A stretch of DNA of 63,699 nt from UMGS1668 sp035447605 (GTDB taxonomy: Bacteria; Bacillota; Clostridia; Oscillospirales; Ruminococcaceae), in the NCBI GenBank assembly GCA_035447605.1, contig DAOTHJ010000011.1, positions 1-63,699 on the forward strand, written 5' to 3'. Below the pieces are notes generated by a model. The model was not told the DNA's origin. It was given only the letters and a program-made list of their open reading frames with translations, and made no database searches. A program made the position numbers and the translations under genes. Positions 52,514 through 60,579 of this stretch are shown here, in pieces (the first letter of the stretch is position 1; every line of letters begins with the position of its first letter).

Positions 52514-52689
52514 CCGAAACGCTGATCTTTGTTGGCATCGCTTTTGTGCTGGGAATCGCCGGTTCCCTGGCCTCCCGGCGCGCGGAACGGACTTCCAGCA
52601 GGCCTTTGCTGATCGTGTCGGTGGTGTTTGCGGTGCTCTGCGCGCTGGCAATTATCGCCGCGGTGATCTTTTTGATCACGGAAAAATGA
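52510..52689 (+). CDS. Small two-helix membrane protein coupled to ABC-F gene
   Basis: 59 residues (MTETLIFVGIAFVLGIAGSL to the end ITEK) from an ATG that overlaps the ABC-F stop (ATGA). Two hydrophobic helices are joined by a basic loop (SRRAERTSSR). A terminator follows after 14 nt. The overlap argues for a real, co-translated gene. I do not recognise a family. Confidence 0.65.
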   Translation: MTETLIFVGIAFVLGIAGSLASRRAERTSSRPLLIVSVVFAVLCALAIIAAVIFLITEK

Positions 52690-52704
52690 AAGAATTTCCA
52701 CCCT

Positions 52705-52737
52705 GCCGGGAGAGTGTTTTCTCCCGGCGGATTTTTT
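52705..52737 (+). terminator. Terminator after the ABC-F operon
   Basis: A 9-bp perfect stem, GCCGGGAGA (52705-52713) with TCTCCCGGC (52720-52728), is followed by GGATTTTTTA. Confidence 0.9.
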
Positions 52738-52762
52738 ATGCAGCATAAATTGTCAAAATTCC

Positions 52763-52790
52763 TTGACAAAAGGAAAGTTTTGCATAATAA
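52763..52790 (+). promoter_or_regulatory. Promoter of the GH3 / hybrid kinase operon
   Basis: A perfect TTGACA (52763-52768) is followed by an AT-rich -10 region with TAATAA at 52785-52790 (16-nt spacer). The start codon is at 52847, so the leader is about 50 nt and very AT-rich. Confidence 0.6.
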
Positions 52791-52846
52791 TATATTTTAT
52801 CTAATTATATTTATATTACTTTTGAGTAATTCTGCGAGGAAAACGA

Positions 52847-55024
52847 ATGATTATAGTCGGTTATCTGGCATTCCTGCTCTTTTGGCTGAATGACTATAAC
52901 GACCTCCGCCTGCGCTGCAAGGCACTGGGGGTCTCTTTTCCTGTGGGTGCTACTCTGCTGACCTATGCGATTGTAAGCGAGCTGGATTTCTCCCAGGCAC
53001 TTTTGCATGTCCGGGGAATACAGTCTCTTCTTTTTGCGGCGGTCTTTGCCGTTTTTCTTCTGTATGTGCTGATCTTCTCCCTTCCGGTCAAGGATGCCTA
53101 TTTTGCGGCCGGAGAAGAGAGACCCGTCAGCCGCAAGGGACTATATGGATTTTGCCGGCACCCGGGCGTGCTGATCTTCTGGGTTATCATGTTCTTCCTT
53201 TGGTTCGGATGCGGACTGTCCGCATGGTCCGCGCTGCTCTACTCCGTGCTCAATCTCGCGCTTGCCGTATATGAAGATAAATATGTGTTCCCGGAGACAT
53301 TGACCAATTACCGTCAATATAAAGCGCAGGTGCCGTTCCTGATCCCGAGCTTCCACAAGAAGGATGACAGCCCGATGGATTGCAGAATCCATGATGCGGG
53401 CACCACCACAATGAATTTTCAGGATAAACTCCGCGTCAACGGCCGGAAAAAGGTCTGGGCGGAATACTGCGGGTTCCTGGATCTTTCTCTCGATGAATAC
53501 ATGTTTATCCAGAAGCGCCTGATGAGCGAGCAGATCAAGTGCTGGAGCCGGTCCGGGCTCGGCCGGTCTCTGCTTCACGGGCAGATGCCGGAAAGTATTG
53601 AGGATTTCCGGGATTTGTTCCCGCTGACCAGTTATAAAGATTATGCGGATGTTCTGCTTGCGAAGGATGCGGAGAAGCTGCCGGCGAAACCCATCGTCTG
53701 GATCCAGACCACCTGGGAGGGCGGAATCCGGCCGATCAAGGTCGCGCCCTATACGCGGGAGATGCTGAACACCTACCGCCATAACATTGTTGCGGTGGCG
53801 CTGCTTGCCTCCTGCAGAAAGCTCGGCGAGTTTACTGTTGAGAGCGGGGATTCCTGCCTTTATGGCGGCGCGCCGCTGCCTTATATTACCGGGCTGCTTC
53901 CTTCCGTCCTCGACGAGGAGATCCGGCTGAAGTGGCTTCCGGATACCAACGAGAATTCCGGCCTCAGCTTCGGCAGCAGGATCAAAAAAGGATTTTCCAT
54001 GGGGTTAAATTACGGAGTGGATTACTTTTTTGCGATCGGCAGCGTCGCCGAATATATCACCGAGAATTTTTCAAAAATGGGCAAGTCCAAAAAGGGCGGC
54101 TCAAAGATGCATTTCTCCGTGAAAATCGCATGCCGGTACATCAAAGCAAAATATATCTGCAGCCGGGAGAACCGCGAGATGCGCCCCAGGGATATTTTCA
54201 GCCTGAAGGGATTTGTGGCCACCGGAACGGACGCCCGTTTTTACAAACAGCGTCTGGCGGATGCATGGGGCGTCATGCCCATCGAGATTGCGGCGGGAAC
54301 GGAATCGACCTGCCTTGCCTCGGAAACCTGTGAGCAAAAAGGTATGATCTTTTTCCCGGACGCCTGCTTCTATGAATTCATTCCGGAGGATGAGATGCTT
54401 CATAGCCTCGCTGATCCGGATTTTGTGCCGCGCACCTGTCTGATGGACGAGGTCCGGGCCGGCGTCAGCTACGAGCTTGTGATCAGCGTTCTGCACGGAG
54501 GAGCCTTCATGCGCTACCGCATCGGCGACGTCTATCACTGCCTGAGCGCCGAGCAGGGGCAACTGCCGCATTTCACCTATGTCGACCGGATTCCGACGGT
54601 AATCGACATCGCGGGCTTCACACGAATCACCGAATTTTCCATCGGCGAGGTGATCCGGATGTCGGGGCTTACCGGTATCGCAGATTGGTTCGCCCGCAAG
54701 GAATATGATGGGAACACCCCGTTCATGCACATGTTCCTGGAGATGAAACCCGGTGCCGGCATCGTAGAAACGAATGTCCTCATGGAACACCTGACGGTTT
54801 ACTTCAAACACTTCGACAGCGATTACAGCGATCTCAAAAAGATGCTGAATATCGAACCTCTCCAGATCACCGTTCTGCCGGTAGGCACGATGAATGCATT
54901 CCGGGCGGCAGAGGGCAGAGGGATCTGCCGCATCAATCCGAATCCGGTGGATGTGGCGCAGATCAAGAAAATCGCGTCGAAGCTTCAGACGGAATGCGGG
55001 GAGAAGGAGGAAAAGGCAGTATGA
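52847..55024 (+). CDS. ICMT-like methyltransferase domain fused to GH3-type adenylating enzyme
   Basis: 725 residues, ATG behind GCGAGGAAAA. Residues 1-175 are membrane helices with GLYGFCRHPGVLIFWVIMFF (about residue 98) and a YEDKYVFPETLTNYRQYKAQ tail, the layout of isoprenylcysteine carboxyl methyltransferase / PEMT-like proteins. From about residue 188 a soluble domain begins (MNFQDKLRVNGRKKVWAEYC). It has LTSYKDYADVL, IVWIQTTWEGG, TGTDARFYKQRLADAWGV and the late FTYVDRIPTVIDIAGFTRI, matching GH3 acyl-adenylating amido synthetases. The internal ATG at 53411 lacks a ribosome site, so the fusion appears real. GH3 proteins join amino acids to carboxylates; the substrate here is unknown. The stop overlaps the kinase start by 4 nt. 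Confidence 0.82.
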   Translation: MIIVGYLAFLLFWLNDYNDLRLRCKALGVSFPVGATLLTYAIVSELDFSQALLHVRGIQSLLFAAVFAVFLLYVLIFSLPVKDAYFAAGEERPVSRKGLYGFCRHPGVLIFWVIMFFLWFGCGLSAWSALLYSVLNLALAVYEDKYVFPETLTNYRQYKAQVPFLIPSFHKKDDSPMDCRIHDAGTTTMNFQDKLRVNGRKKVWAEYCGFLDLSLDEYMFIQKRLMSEQIKCWSRSGLGRSLLHGQMPESIEDFRDLFPLTSYKDYADVLLAKDAEKLPAKPIVWIQTTWEGGIRPIKVAPYTREMLNTYRHNIVAVALLASCRKLGEFTVESGDSCLYGGAPLPYITGLLPSVLDEEIRLKWLPDTNENSGLSFGSRIKKGFSMGLNYGVDYFFAIGSVAEYITENFSKMGKSKKGGSKMHFSVKIACRYIKAKYICSRENREMRPRDIFSLKGFVATGTDARFYKQRLADAWGVMPIEIAAGTESTCLASETCEQKGMIFFPDACFYEFIPEDEMLHSLADPDFVPRTCLMDEVRAGVSYELVISVLHGGAFMRYRIGDVYHCLSAEQGQLPHFTYVDRIPTVIDIAGFTRITEFSIGEVIRMSGLTGIADWFARKEYDGNTPFMHMFLEMKPGAGIVETNVLMEHLTVYFKHFDSDYSDLKKMLNIEPLQITVLPVGTMNAFRAAEGRGICRINPNPVDVAQIKKIASKLQTECGEKEEKAV

Positions 55025-57978
55025 GCAACGTACCGTATTTATGGGTAAATATTCTGGCGCTGTGCTGCTACACGGTCCTTTTCGTTGTTTTCCTTGCCGC
55101 CAAAAAGACGCCGGAGATTCAAAGCATGATCATGGTGCTCGGCGGCTTCTTCCTTTGGACGTCCGGCTCCGTCATGATGCGGCTGCGGGTCTATCCGGGT
55201 GTCGATTTCTGGTTCTATGTTTCCATCATGTCGCTGTTCGCTCTGGCGGATCTGCTGTATATTTTCGTCTGTAATTTTACGAGGGAAAAGGGATACCTGC
55301 TCCGGATCATTTGGTCGATCGGAACGGCGGTCATGCTGGGCTTTACGGCGACGGGCATCTTCCTGAAACCTCCGGTCGTAAAAACTCTGGCGGACGGCGA
55401 TCTCGTCTTCGAGTATACGATGGATGGGAAGATCATCATTCCGCTGGTCTTTATCATGTGCATCGTCGCCTCCATCGCGAAGGTCTTCGTCGACGTCATC
55501 CGCCGGAAAGGAATCCATACTCCGGGCGTGATGTCGATCCTGGCCGGCTGTGTCACGGTCGCGGTCGGAAATATCATGCAGATTCTTCCGGGAAATGTAT
55601 TCCCGTGGGATACGCTCTCCGGCATTATTTTCGCCGGTTTCCTCTCCTTCGCTCTTTATCGCAAGCGCATGTTCCGCGTGGATCTGCTGATCTCCAGAGG
55701 ACTGCTGACGGTGATCATCGGCTCAATGTTCCTGTTTGCTTCCTCCAATCTGATCCTGCCGTTCTACGAGCTGCTGATCGGGAAATATAAGCTGAATACC
55801 GCCACGTCGCTGATGATCATGTGCTTCACGACGGCCGTCGTTTTCATGGTCGTCTATCAGGTCGCCAAGAGCATTCTGGACGCCCTTGCCATGAAAGGCC
55901 ATGAGAACCACCGCTTCATTCAGGATTTTAGTAAAGAGGTCTCCCGGAGCCTCAACATCGAACTGACGCTGAAACTTCTGGGCGATGCCATTCTCCGGGA
56001 TGTTCCGGTCCGTCAGATCTTCATCTGTCTGAAAAAGGGCGGGGAATATCATCTGCGTTACTGCTCGAATCCGCTCAACGCCGAGGAATTTTCTCTTCGC
56101 GGGGATCATCCTTGCATCGAGTACATAAATAATCAAAAGGAGATCACGGAGGAAACCTGCATTCGGTTTGAGGATTTCCGCGTGAGCCCGCTATACAACT
56201 CCATGTGGCAGGAGGAGCGCCAGCTCTTTGAAAAGCTGAATATCAAGGCCCTTGCCCTGCTGATGAATCAGGATGAAGTCATCGGCGTCATGCTTTTGAG
56301 CGCAAAGGAAAAATCCAACCGCTATGCGAACTATGAGATGGAGTATATCGAAACGGCCTGCTCGATCGCCACAATCTCCATCCGGAACTGCATCCTGTAC
56401 GAGAATTCCTACAATCAGGAACAGCTCTTCAAAAAGATGAGCGAATATATTCCGACAGTCATCCTGATCCGGGATAAGGAAAAAGGAAGTTACGAATTTG
56501 TCTCCGCGAATACGATGGACATCCTGGGCGTCAGCAGCGAGGAGATCGAAAAGAAGGGTCCCACGTTCCTGCCGTCTCATTTCGGGAGTGAGATCACCGA
56601 GGAAATCGATACGTTCCTACAGAAATATCCGACCCGGACGTTTTATAAAGAATTCCGCTTTGAAAAGCTCTCCACGGATGAGACCTGGTACAGCATTTAC
56701 GTCACACCGGTCTTTTTCGACAATATCGTTACCCATTATGTGGCCCTGATCCGCGACGTGACGGAGGAGAAGATGAGCAAGGAACTGCTCACCAAGGCGA
56801 TGAACAGCGCAGAGAGCGCCAACCACGCCAAATCCGATTTCCTCTCCCATATGTCTCATGAAATCCGCACGCCGATGAACGCCATTATCGGCATGACGAA
56901 TATCGCCATGGATAAGGCGCAGGAGAGCGGAGACCCGGAGATGATCCGCAGCCTCGGCCAGATCGATCTGGCGGCAAAATTCCTGCTTGCCGAGCTCAAC
57001 GATATTATGGATATCAGCCGTATCGAGAGCGGAAAATTTGTCATTCAGCATGAGCGCTTTGATCTCGTCGAAGCGCTGGAATCCACGGCCCAGATTTACG
57101 AAGAACAGACGAGGGAGAAAGGCCTCAGCTTCAAATATGAGGCGAAGGGAATGGAGCACCGTTTCCTGATCGGGGATGTGCTCATTCTGCGCAAGGTGCT
57201 CAACAACCTGCTTTCCAACTCTTATAAATATACCAAGAGCGGCATGGTCCGCTTCACGGCCGAGCAGCATATGCGCAAGGACAATATCGCGGTGATGACC
57301 TTCACCATCGAGGATACCGGCATCGGCATGACGCAGGAGTTCCTCAAGCACCTGTTTGACCCGTTTATTCAGGAATCCGCAAAGAACAGCGGAAGCGGTC
57401 TCGGCATGGCGATCTGCAAAAACCTGGTCGACATGATGAACGGCACCATCACGGTCACGAGCCAGAAGGATGTCGGCAGCAAATTCGTAGTGGATATCGC
57501 GTTTGAAATCGCCAAGGAAGAAAACGAAGAAATTGTCCATAAAAAGGAGACGGATCTCTCCATCCTCAAGGGCAGACGGATTCTGGTGGTCGAGGATGTG
57601 GAGATCAACGCGGAGATTGCCGCGAAGCTGCTCGAGAAGCAGGGGATGCTGCCCGATGTCGCCGAAAACGGCAAAGTGGCCGTCGATTATTTCCTCAATC
57701 GCCCGGTCGGGTATTACGACTGCATCCTGATGGATATTCAGATGCCGGTGATGAACGGCCTCGAAGCGGCGGATGCCATCCGCTCGCTGAGCAAATCCGA
57801 CAGCACCACGGTTCCGATTCTGGCCATGACGGCGGACGCTTTCTCCGACGATGTCCGCAAATCCTTTGAGCACGGCATGAACGACCATCTGACGAAGCCG
57901 ATCGATCCGCGCGTCCTCTACCGTTCCATCGCCTATTGGGTCGCCAAAAAGGATGCGCAGGCCGAATCCATCGCATAA
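55021..57978 (+). CDS. Hybrid sensor histidine kinase / response regulator
   Basis: 985 residues from ATG 55021, overlapping the previous stop. The N-terminal 230 residues hold about seven transmembrane helices, similar to the 7TM sensor regions of other kinases. Then come a GAF-like domain (about 300-460), a PAS domain (about 470-585), and HisKA with FLSHMSHEIRTPMNAIIGMT (phospho-acceptor His613). The ATPase has NNLLSNSYKYT, DTGIGM and GSGLGMAI. A C-terminal receiver domain has ILVVEDVEINAEIAAKLLEK and LMDIQMPVMNG with Asp905 as acceptor. No DNA-binding output is fused or encoded next to it. The upstream GH3 enzyme is the only coupled gene, so it may be a target or source of the sensed ligand. 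Confidence 0.93.
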   Translation: MSNVPYLWVNILALCCYTVLFVVFLAAKKTPEIQSMIMVLGGFFLWTSGSVMMRLRVYPGVDFWFYVSIMSLFALADLLYIFVCNFTREKGYLLRIIWSIGTAVMLGFTATGIFLKPPVVKTLADGDLVFEYTMDGKIIIPLVFIMCIVASIAKVFVDVIRRKGIHTPGVMSILAGCVTVAVGNIMQILPGNVFPWDTLSGIIFAGFLSFALYRKRMFRVDLLISRGLLTVIIGSMFLFASSNLILPFYELLIGKYKLNTATSLMIMCFTTAVVFMVVYQVAKSILDALAMKGHENHRFIQDFSKEVSRSLNIELTLKLLGDAILRDVPVRQIFICLKKGGEYHLRYCSNPLNAEEFSLRGDHPCIEYINNQKEITEETCIRFEDFRVSPLYNSMWQEERQLFEKLNIKALALLMNQDEVIGVMLLSAKEKSNRYANYEMEYIETACSIATISIRNCILYENSYNQEQLFKKMSEYIPTVILIRDKEKGSYEFVSANTMDILGVSSEEIEKKGPTFLPSHFGSEITEEIDTFLQKYPTRTFYKEFRFEKLSTDETWYSIYVTPVFFDNIVTHYVALIRDVTEEKMSKELLTKAMNSAESANHAKSDFLSHMSHEIRTPMNAIIGMTNIAMDKAQESGDPEMIRSLGQIDLAAKFLLAELNDIMDISRIESGKFVIQHERFDLVEALESTAQIYEEQTREKGLSFKYEAKGMEHRFLIGDVLILRKVLNNLLSNSYKYTKSGMVRFTAEQHMRKDNIAVMTFTIEDTGIGMTQEFLKHLFDPFIQESAKNSGSGLGMAICKNLVDMMNGTITVTSQKDVGSKFVVDIAFEIAKEENEEIVHKKETDLSILKGRRILVVEDVEINAEIAAKLLEKQGMLPDVAENGKVAVDYFLNRPVGYYDCILMDIQMPVMNGLEAADAIRSLSKSDSTTVPILAMTADAFSDDVRKSFEHGMNDHLTKPIDPRVLYRSIAYWVAKKDAQAESIA

Positions 57979-58045
57979 TCCATCCTAAGCGTTCCGTCTT
58001 TGCCGGAGAGAATACCGGCCATTTCGGAACGCCGCAAAAGAAAAT

Positions 58046-58090
58046 AAAAAGTCAGCCTGTGGACAAGAGCGTCCGCAGGCTGACTTTTTT
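58046..58090. terminator. Terminator after the hybrid kinase gene
   Basis: A 19-bp stem with one wobble pair (58046-58064 with 58071-58089; core GTCAGCCTG / CAGGCTGAC) ends in TTTTTT. The A-run on the other side makes it usable in both directions. Confidence 0.9.
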
Positions 58091-58169
58091 ATCGGAAGGG
58101 GTATAATCTCCACGGAAAACGTTTCCGGCCTTTCTGCGGCCGGAGAGGGCGTCTTTCTTCCATAAAAAA

Positions 58170-58206
58170 CAGCCCGCGGGGTCTTTTCCCCACGGGCTGA
58201 ATTTTT
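58170..58206. terminator. Terminator after lysS (bidirectional)
   Basis: A hairpin of CAGCCCG and GGGG with CCCC and CGGGCTG (58170-58199) has A-runs on the left and TTTTTT on the right. It lies 20 nt past the lysS stop. Together with the preceding hairpin it fills the convergent gap 57979-58225, which otherwise holds no gene. Confidence 0.88.
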
Positions 58207-58225
58207 TGAAAATCAATTTAGAAGA

Positions 58226-59749
58226 TCAGTCTCTCGGCTTCATCGTCGGGAAGAGCAGCACGTCGCGGACGGAGTAGTTCCCGGTCAGCAGCTGAACCAG
58301 ACGGTCGATGCCGACGCCGAGACCGCCGGTTGGCGGCATGCCGTATTCCATGGCGGTGAGGAAATCCTCATCCAGCATATTGGCTTCGTCGTCGCCCTGT
58401 TCCCGGAGTGCCGCCTGCGCCAGAAAGCGCTCGCGCTGGTCGATCGGGTCGTTGAGCTCGGAGTAGGCATTCGCATGCTCTCTGCCGGAGACAAACAGCT
58501 CGAACCGCTGGGTCATCGTGGGGTCGCCCGGCTCTTTTTTGGTCAGAGGGCTGATCTCGATCGGGTATTCGGTGACGAAGGTCGGCTGAATCAGGTTTTC
58601 CTCGACGTACTCGTCGAAGAACAGGTTCAGGATGTCGCCCTTCTTGTGGCGTTCCTCAAAGGCGATGTTGTGCTCCTTGGCGGCCTGTCTCGCCTCTTCG
58701 GTATCCTTAATTTTATAAAAGTCGACGCCGGAATACTGCTTGACGGCATCCGTCATAGTGATGCGCACAAACGGCTTGCCAAGGTCAATCTCATGGCCGT
58801 CGAAGACGACGGTGGTGCAGCCGTTGACCTTTTCGGCGCAGCGGCGGATCATCCGCTCGGTGATATCCATCATGCCGTTGATGTCGGTATAGGCCTGATA
58901 GAGCTCCAGCTCGGTGAATTCCGGGTTGTGGCGCGTATCCATGCCCTCGTTGCGGAAGACGCGGCCGATCTCATAGACGCGGTCAAAGCCGCCGATGATC
59001 AGGCGCTTCAGATGCAGCTCAAGCGCGATGCGCATATACATGTCGATGTTGAGCGCGTTGTGATGTGTGATAAACGGTCTCGCCGCGGCGCCGCCCGGGA
59101 TCGTGTTGAGCACCGGCGTCTCGACCTCGAGGAAGTCCTCTTCGTCGAGCATGGCGCGGATTTCCCGAATGATCTGGGAGCGTTTGATGAAGGTATCCTT
59201 GACCTCCGGGTTGACGATCAGGTCGACGTATCTCTGACGATAGCGAAGCTCAGGGTCTTTCAGCCCGTGGAATTTTTCCGGCAGGGGAAGCAGGGATTTT
59301 GCAAGCAGCGTGATCTTTTCCGCGCGGATGGAGATCTCGCCCGCGTGCGTGCGGAAGACGATGCCCTCCACGCCGATGATGTCGCCGATATCCCATTTTT
59401 TGAAATCCGCATAGGCGTCGTCGCCCACCATATCCCTGCGGATATAGAGCTGGATGCGGCCCGTGGTATCCTGAAGATCGGCAAAAGAGGCCTTGCCCAT
59501 GCCGCGTTTGCTCATGATCCTTCCGGCAAGGTGCACATGAGGGGCATCCTCCGGGGCGCTTTCTTCCGCACCCTCTTCGGCGTCGACAAAATTCTCCCGG
59601 ACGCTTTTTGCGCAGGCATCGACCGGATAGCTCGTCAGCACGAACGGGTCCTTTCCGTCGGCGCGGAGGGCCTCCAGCTTGTCGCGGCGAATCTGCAGGA
59701 GCTCAGAAAGCTGCTCTTCCGTCAGTTCCTGATTCAGCTCTTCATCCAT
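58226..59749 (-). CDS. lysS: Lysyl-tRNA synthetase, class II
   Basis: About 507 residues from 59749 (start of MDEELNQELTEEQLSELLQI); an in-frame ATG at 59761 is possible but its ribosome site would touch the start. It contains the OB-fold anticodon-binding domain (HLAGRIMSKRGMGKASFADL), YRQRYVDLI, class II motif 2 (FRNEGMDTRHNPEFTELELY) and motif 3 (GLGVGIDRLVQLLTG). It attaches lysine to tRNA-Lys. Length and motifs are typical of bacterial LysS. The gene is followed by a terminator, and 190 nt separate it from greA upstream, including a greA terminator. Confidence 0.97.
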   Translation of the reverse strand: MDEELNQELTEEQLSELLQIRRDKLEALRADGKDPFVLTSYPVDACAKSVRENFVDAEEGAEESAPEDAPHVHLAGRIMSKRGMGKASFADLQDTTGRIQLYIRRDMVGDDAYADFKKWDIGDIIGVEGIVFRTHAGEISIRAEKITLLAKSLLPLPEKFHGLKDPELRYRQRYVDLIVNPEVKDTFIKRSQIIREIRAMLDEEDFLEVETPVLNTIPGGAAARPFITHHNALNIDMYMRIALELHLKRLIIGGFDRVYEIGRVFRNEGMDTRHNPEFTELELYQAYTDINGMMDITERMIRRCAEKVNGCTTVVFDGHEIDLGKPFVRITMTDAVKQYSGVDFYKIKDTEEARQAAKEHNIAFEERHKKGDILNLFFDEYVEENLIQPTFVTEYPIEISPLTKKEPGDPTMTQRFELFVSGREHANAYSELNDPIDQRERFLAQAALREQGDDEANMLDEDFLTAMEYGMPPTGGLGVGIDRLVQLLTGNYSVRDVLLFPTMKPRD

Positions 59750-59881
59750 TCCATTCTCCATCCTTTCAGGAATCGTACAAAATCCAGACAATTTAATATT
59801 TTAACATATCCGGCCCCATATTACAACAAATACTTGCTTTCTCGGGGCAGGAGGGAGGATCTTCCGGCGGTTTTCAGCACG

Positions 59882-59911
59882 AAAAAGGCCCCGCAGACAC
59901 GCCGCAGGGCC
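59882..59911 (-). terminator. Terminator after greA
   Basis: On the minus strand GGCCCTGCGG (59911-59902) pairs with CTGCGGGGCC (59896-59887) with two G-T wobbles and a 5-nt loop, followed by TTTTT. Confidence 0.8.
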
Positions 59912-59939
59912 GGAAACCGTTTTTCTCCCAACAAGGACT

Positions 59940-60416
59940 TTATTTACTGATGGAGAGAACCTCAAATTTCGTCATGTCTCCGTTCGGAAGCACCGCCTCC
60001 GCCATCTCGCCGACCTTTTTGCCCAGAAGGGATTTGCCGACCGGGGATTCGTCGCTGATGACGTTGTTCATCGGATCTGCCTCTGTGGAGCCAACAACGT
60101 GGAATTCGCACTCGTCGCCGAAATCTAGGTCAAGGACGCGGACCGTGTTGCCAAGGGAAACGGCGTCGGTGCCCATGTCGGATTCATCCAAAATAACGAC
60201 GTTCTTCAGCATGACCTCGAGATCCGCGATACGGGCCTCGACGATGGCCTGTTCGTTTTTGGCCTCGTCATACTCGCTGTTTTCAGAGAGGTCGCCGAAG
60301 GAGCGGGCGATCCGGATCTTATCGGAGACTTCTTTTCTGCGGACAGTTTTGAGCTCTTCGAGCTCGTCTTCGAGGGCTTTGAGGCCGCTTTCGGTGACAA
60401 CGACTTTCTTTTCCAC
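59940..60416 (-). CDS. greA: Transcription elongation factor GreA
   Basis: 158 residues from a GTG at 60416, beginning with the usual MEKKVVVTESGLKALEDELE; GAGGTGG lies about 10 nt upstream. A longer frame exists but adds sequence absent from GreA. The N-terminal coiled coil has the acidic tip GDLSENSEYDEAKNEQ, which reaches into RNA polymerase and triggers cleavage of backtracked RNA. The C-terminal domain reads VGSTEADPMNNVISDESPVG, then LLGKKVGE. Length is normal. Confidence 0.96.
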   Translation of the reverse strand: MEKKVVVTESGLKALEDELEELKTVRRKEVSDKIRIARSFGDLSENSEYDEAKNEQAIVEARIADLEVMLKNVVILDESDMGTDAVSLGNTVRVLDLDFGDECEFHVVGSTEADPMNNVISDESPVGKSLLGKKVGEMAEAVLPNGDMTKFEVLSISK

Positions 60417-60450
60417 GGTTTTTTTCCACCTCGTATTCATAATATTATGT

Positions 60451-60479
60451 ATTATAGCCGTAAGGGGTGCCCCTGTCAA
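60451..60479 (-). promoter_or_regulatory. Consensus sigma-A promoter for greA
   Basis: TTGACA (60479-60474) and TATAAT (60456-60451) on the minus strand are separated by exactly 17 nt, a perfect consensus about 35 nt before the GTG start. Confidence 0.9.
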
Positions 60480-60527
60480 GCGATATGGACGGGGTTCTTT
60501 TTTAAAATTAACTTTCTTATTTCGACG

Positions 60528-60554
60528 AAAAACAGCCCGGAAAAACCCGGGCTG
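60528..60554 (-). terminator. Terminator after the S41-family gene
   Basis: CAGCCCGG (60554-60547 on the minus strand) pairs with CCGGGCTG (60540-60533) around a GTTTTT loop, followed by TTTTT. Confidence 0.88.
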
Positions 60555-60579
60555 CTTGATGCCGAATTTCTTTTAAATT

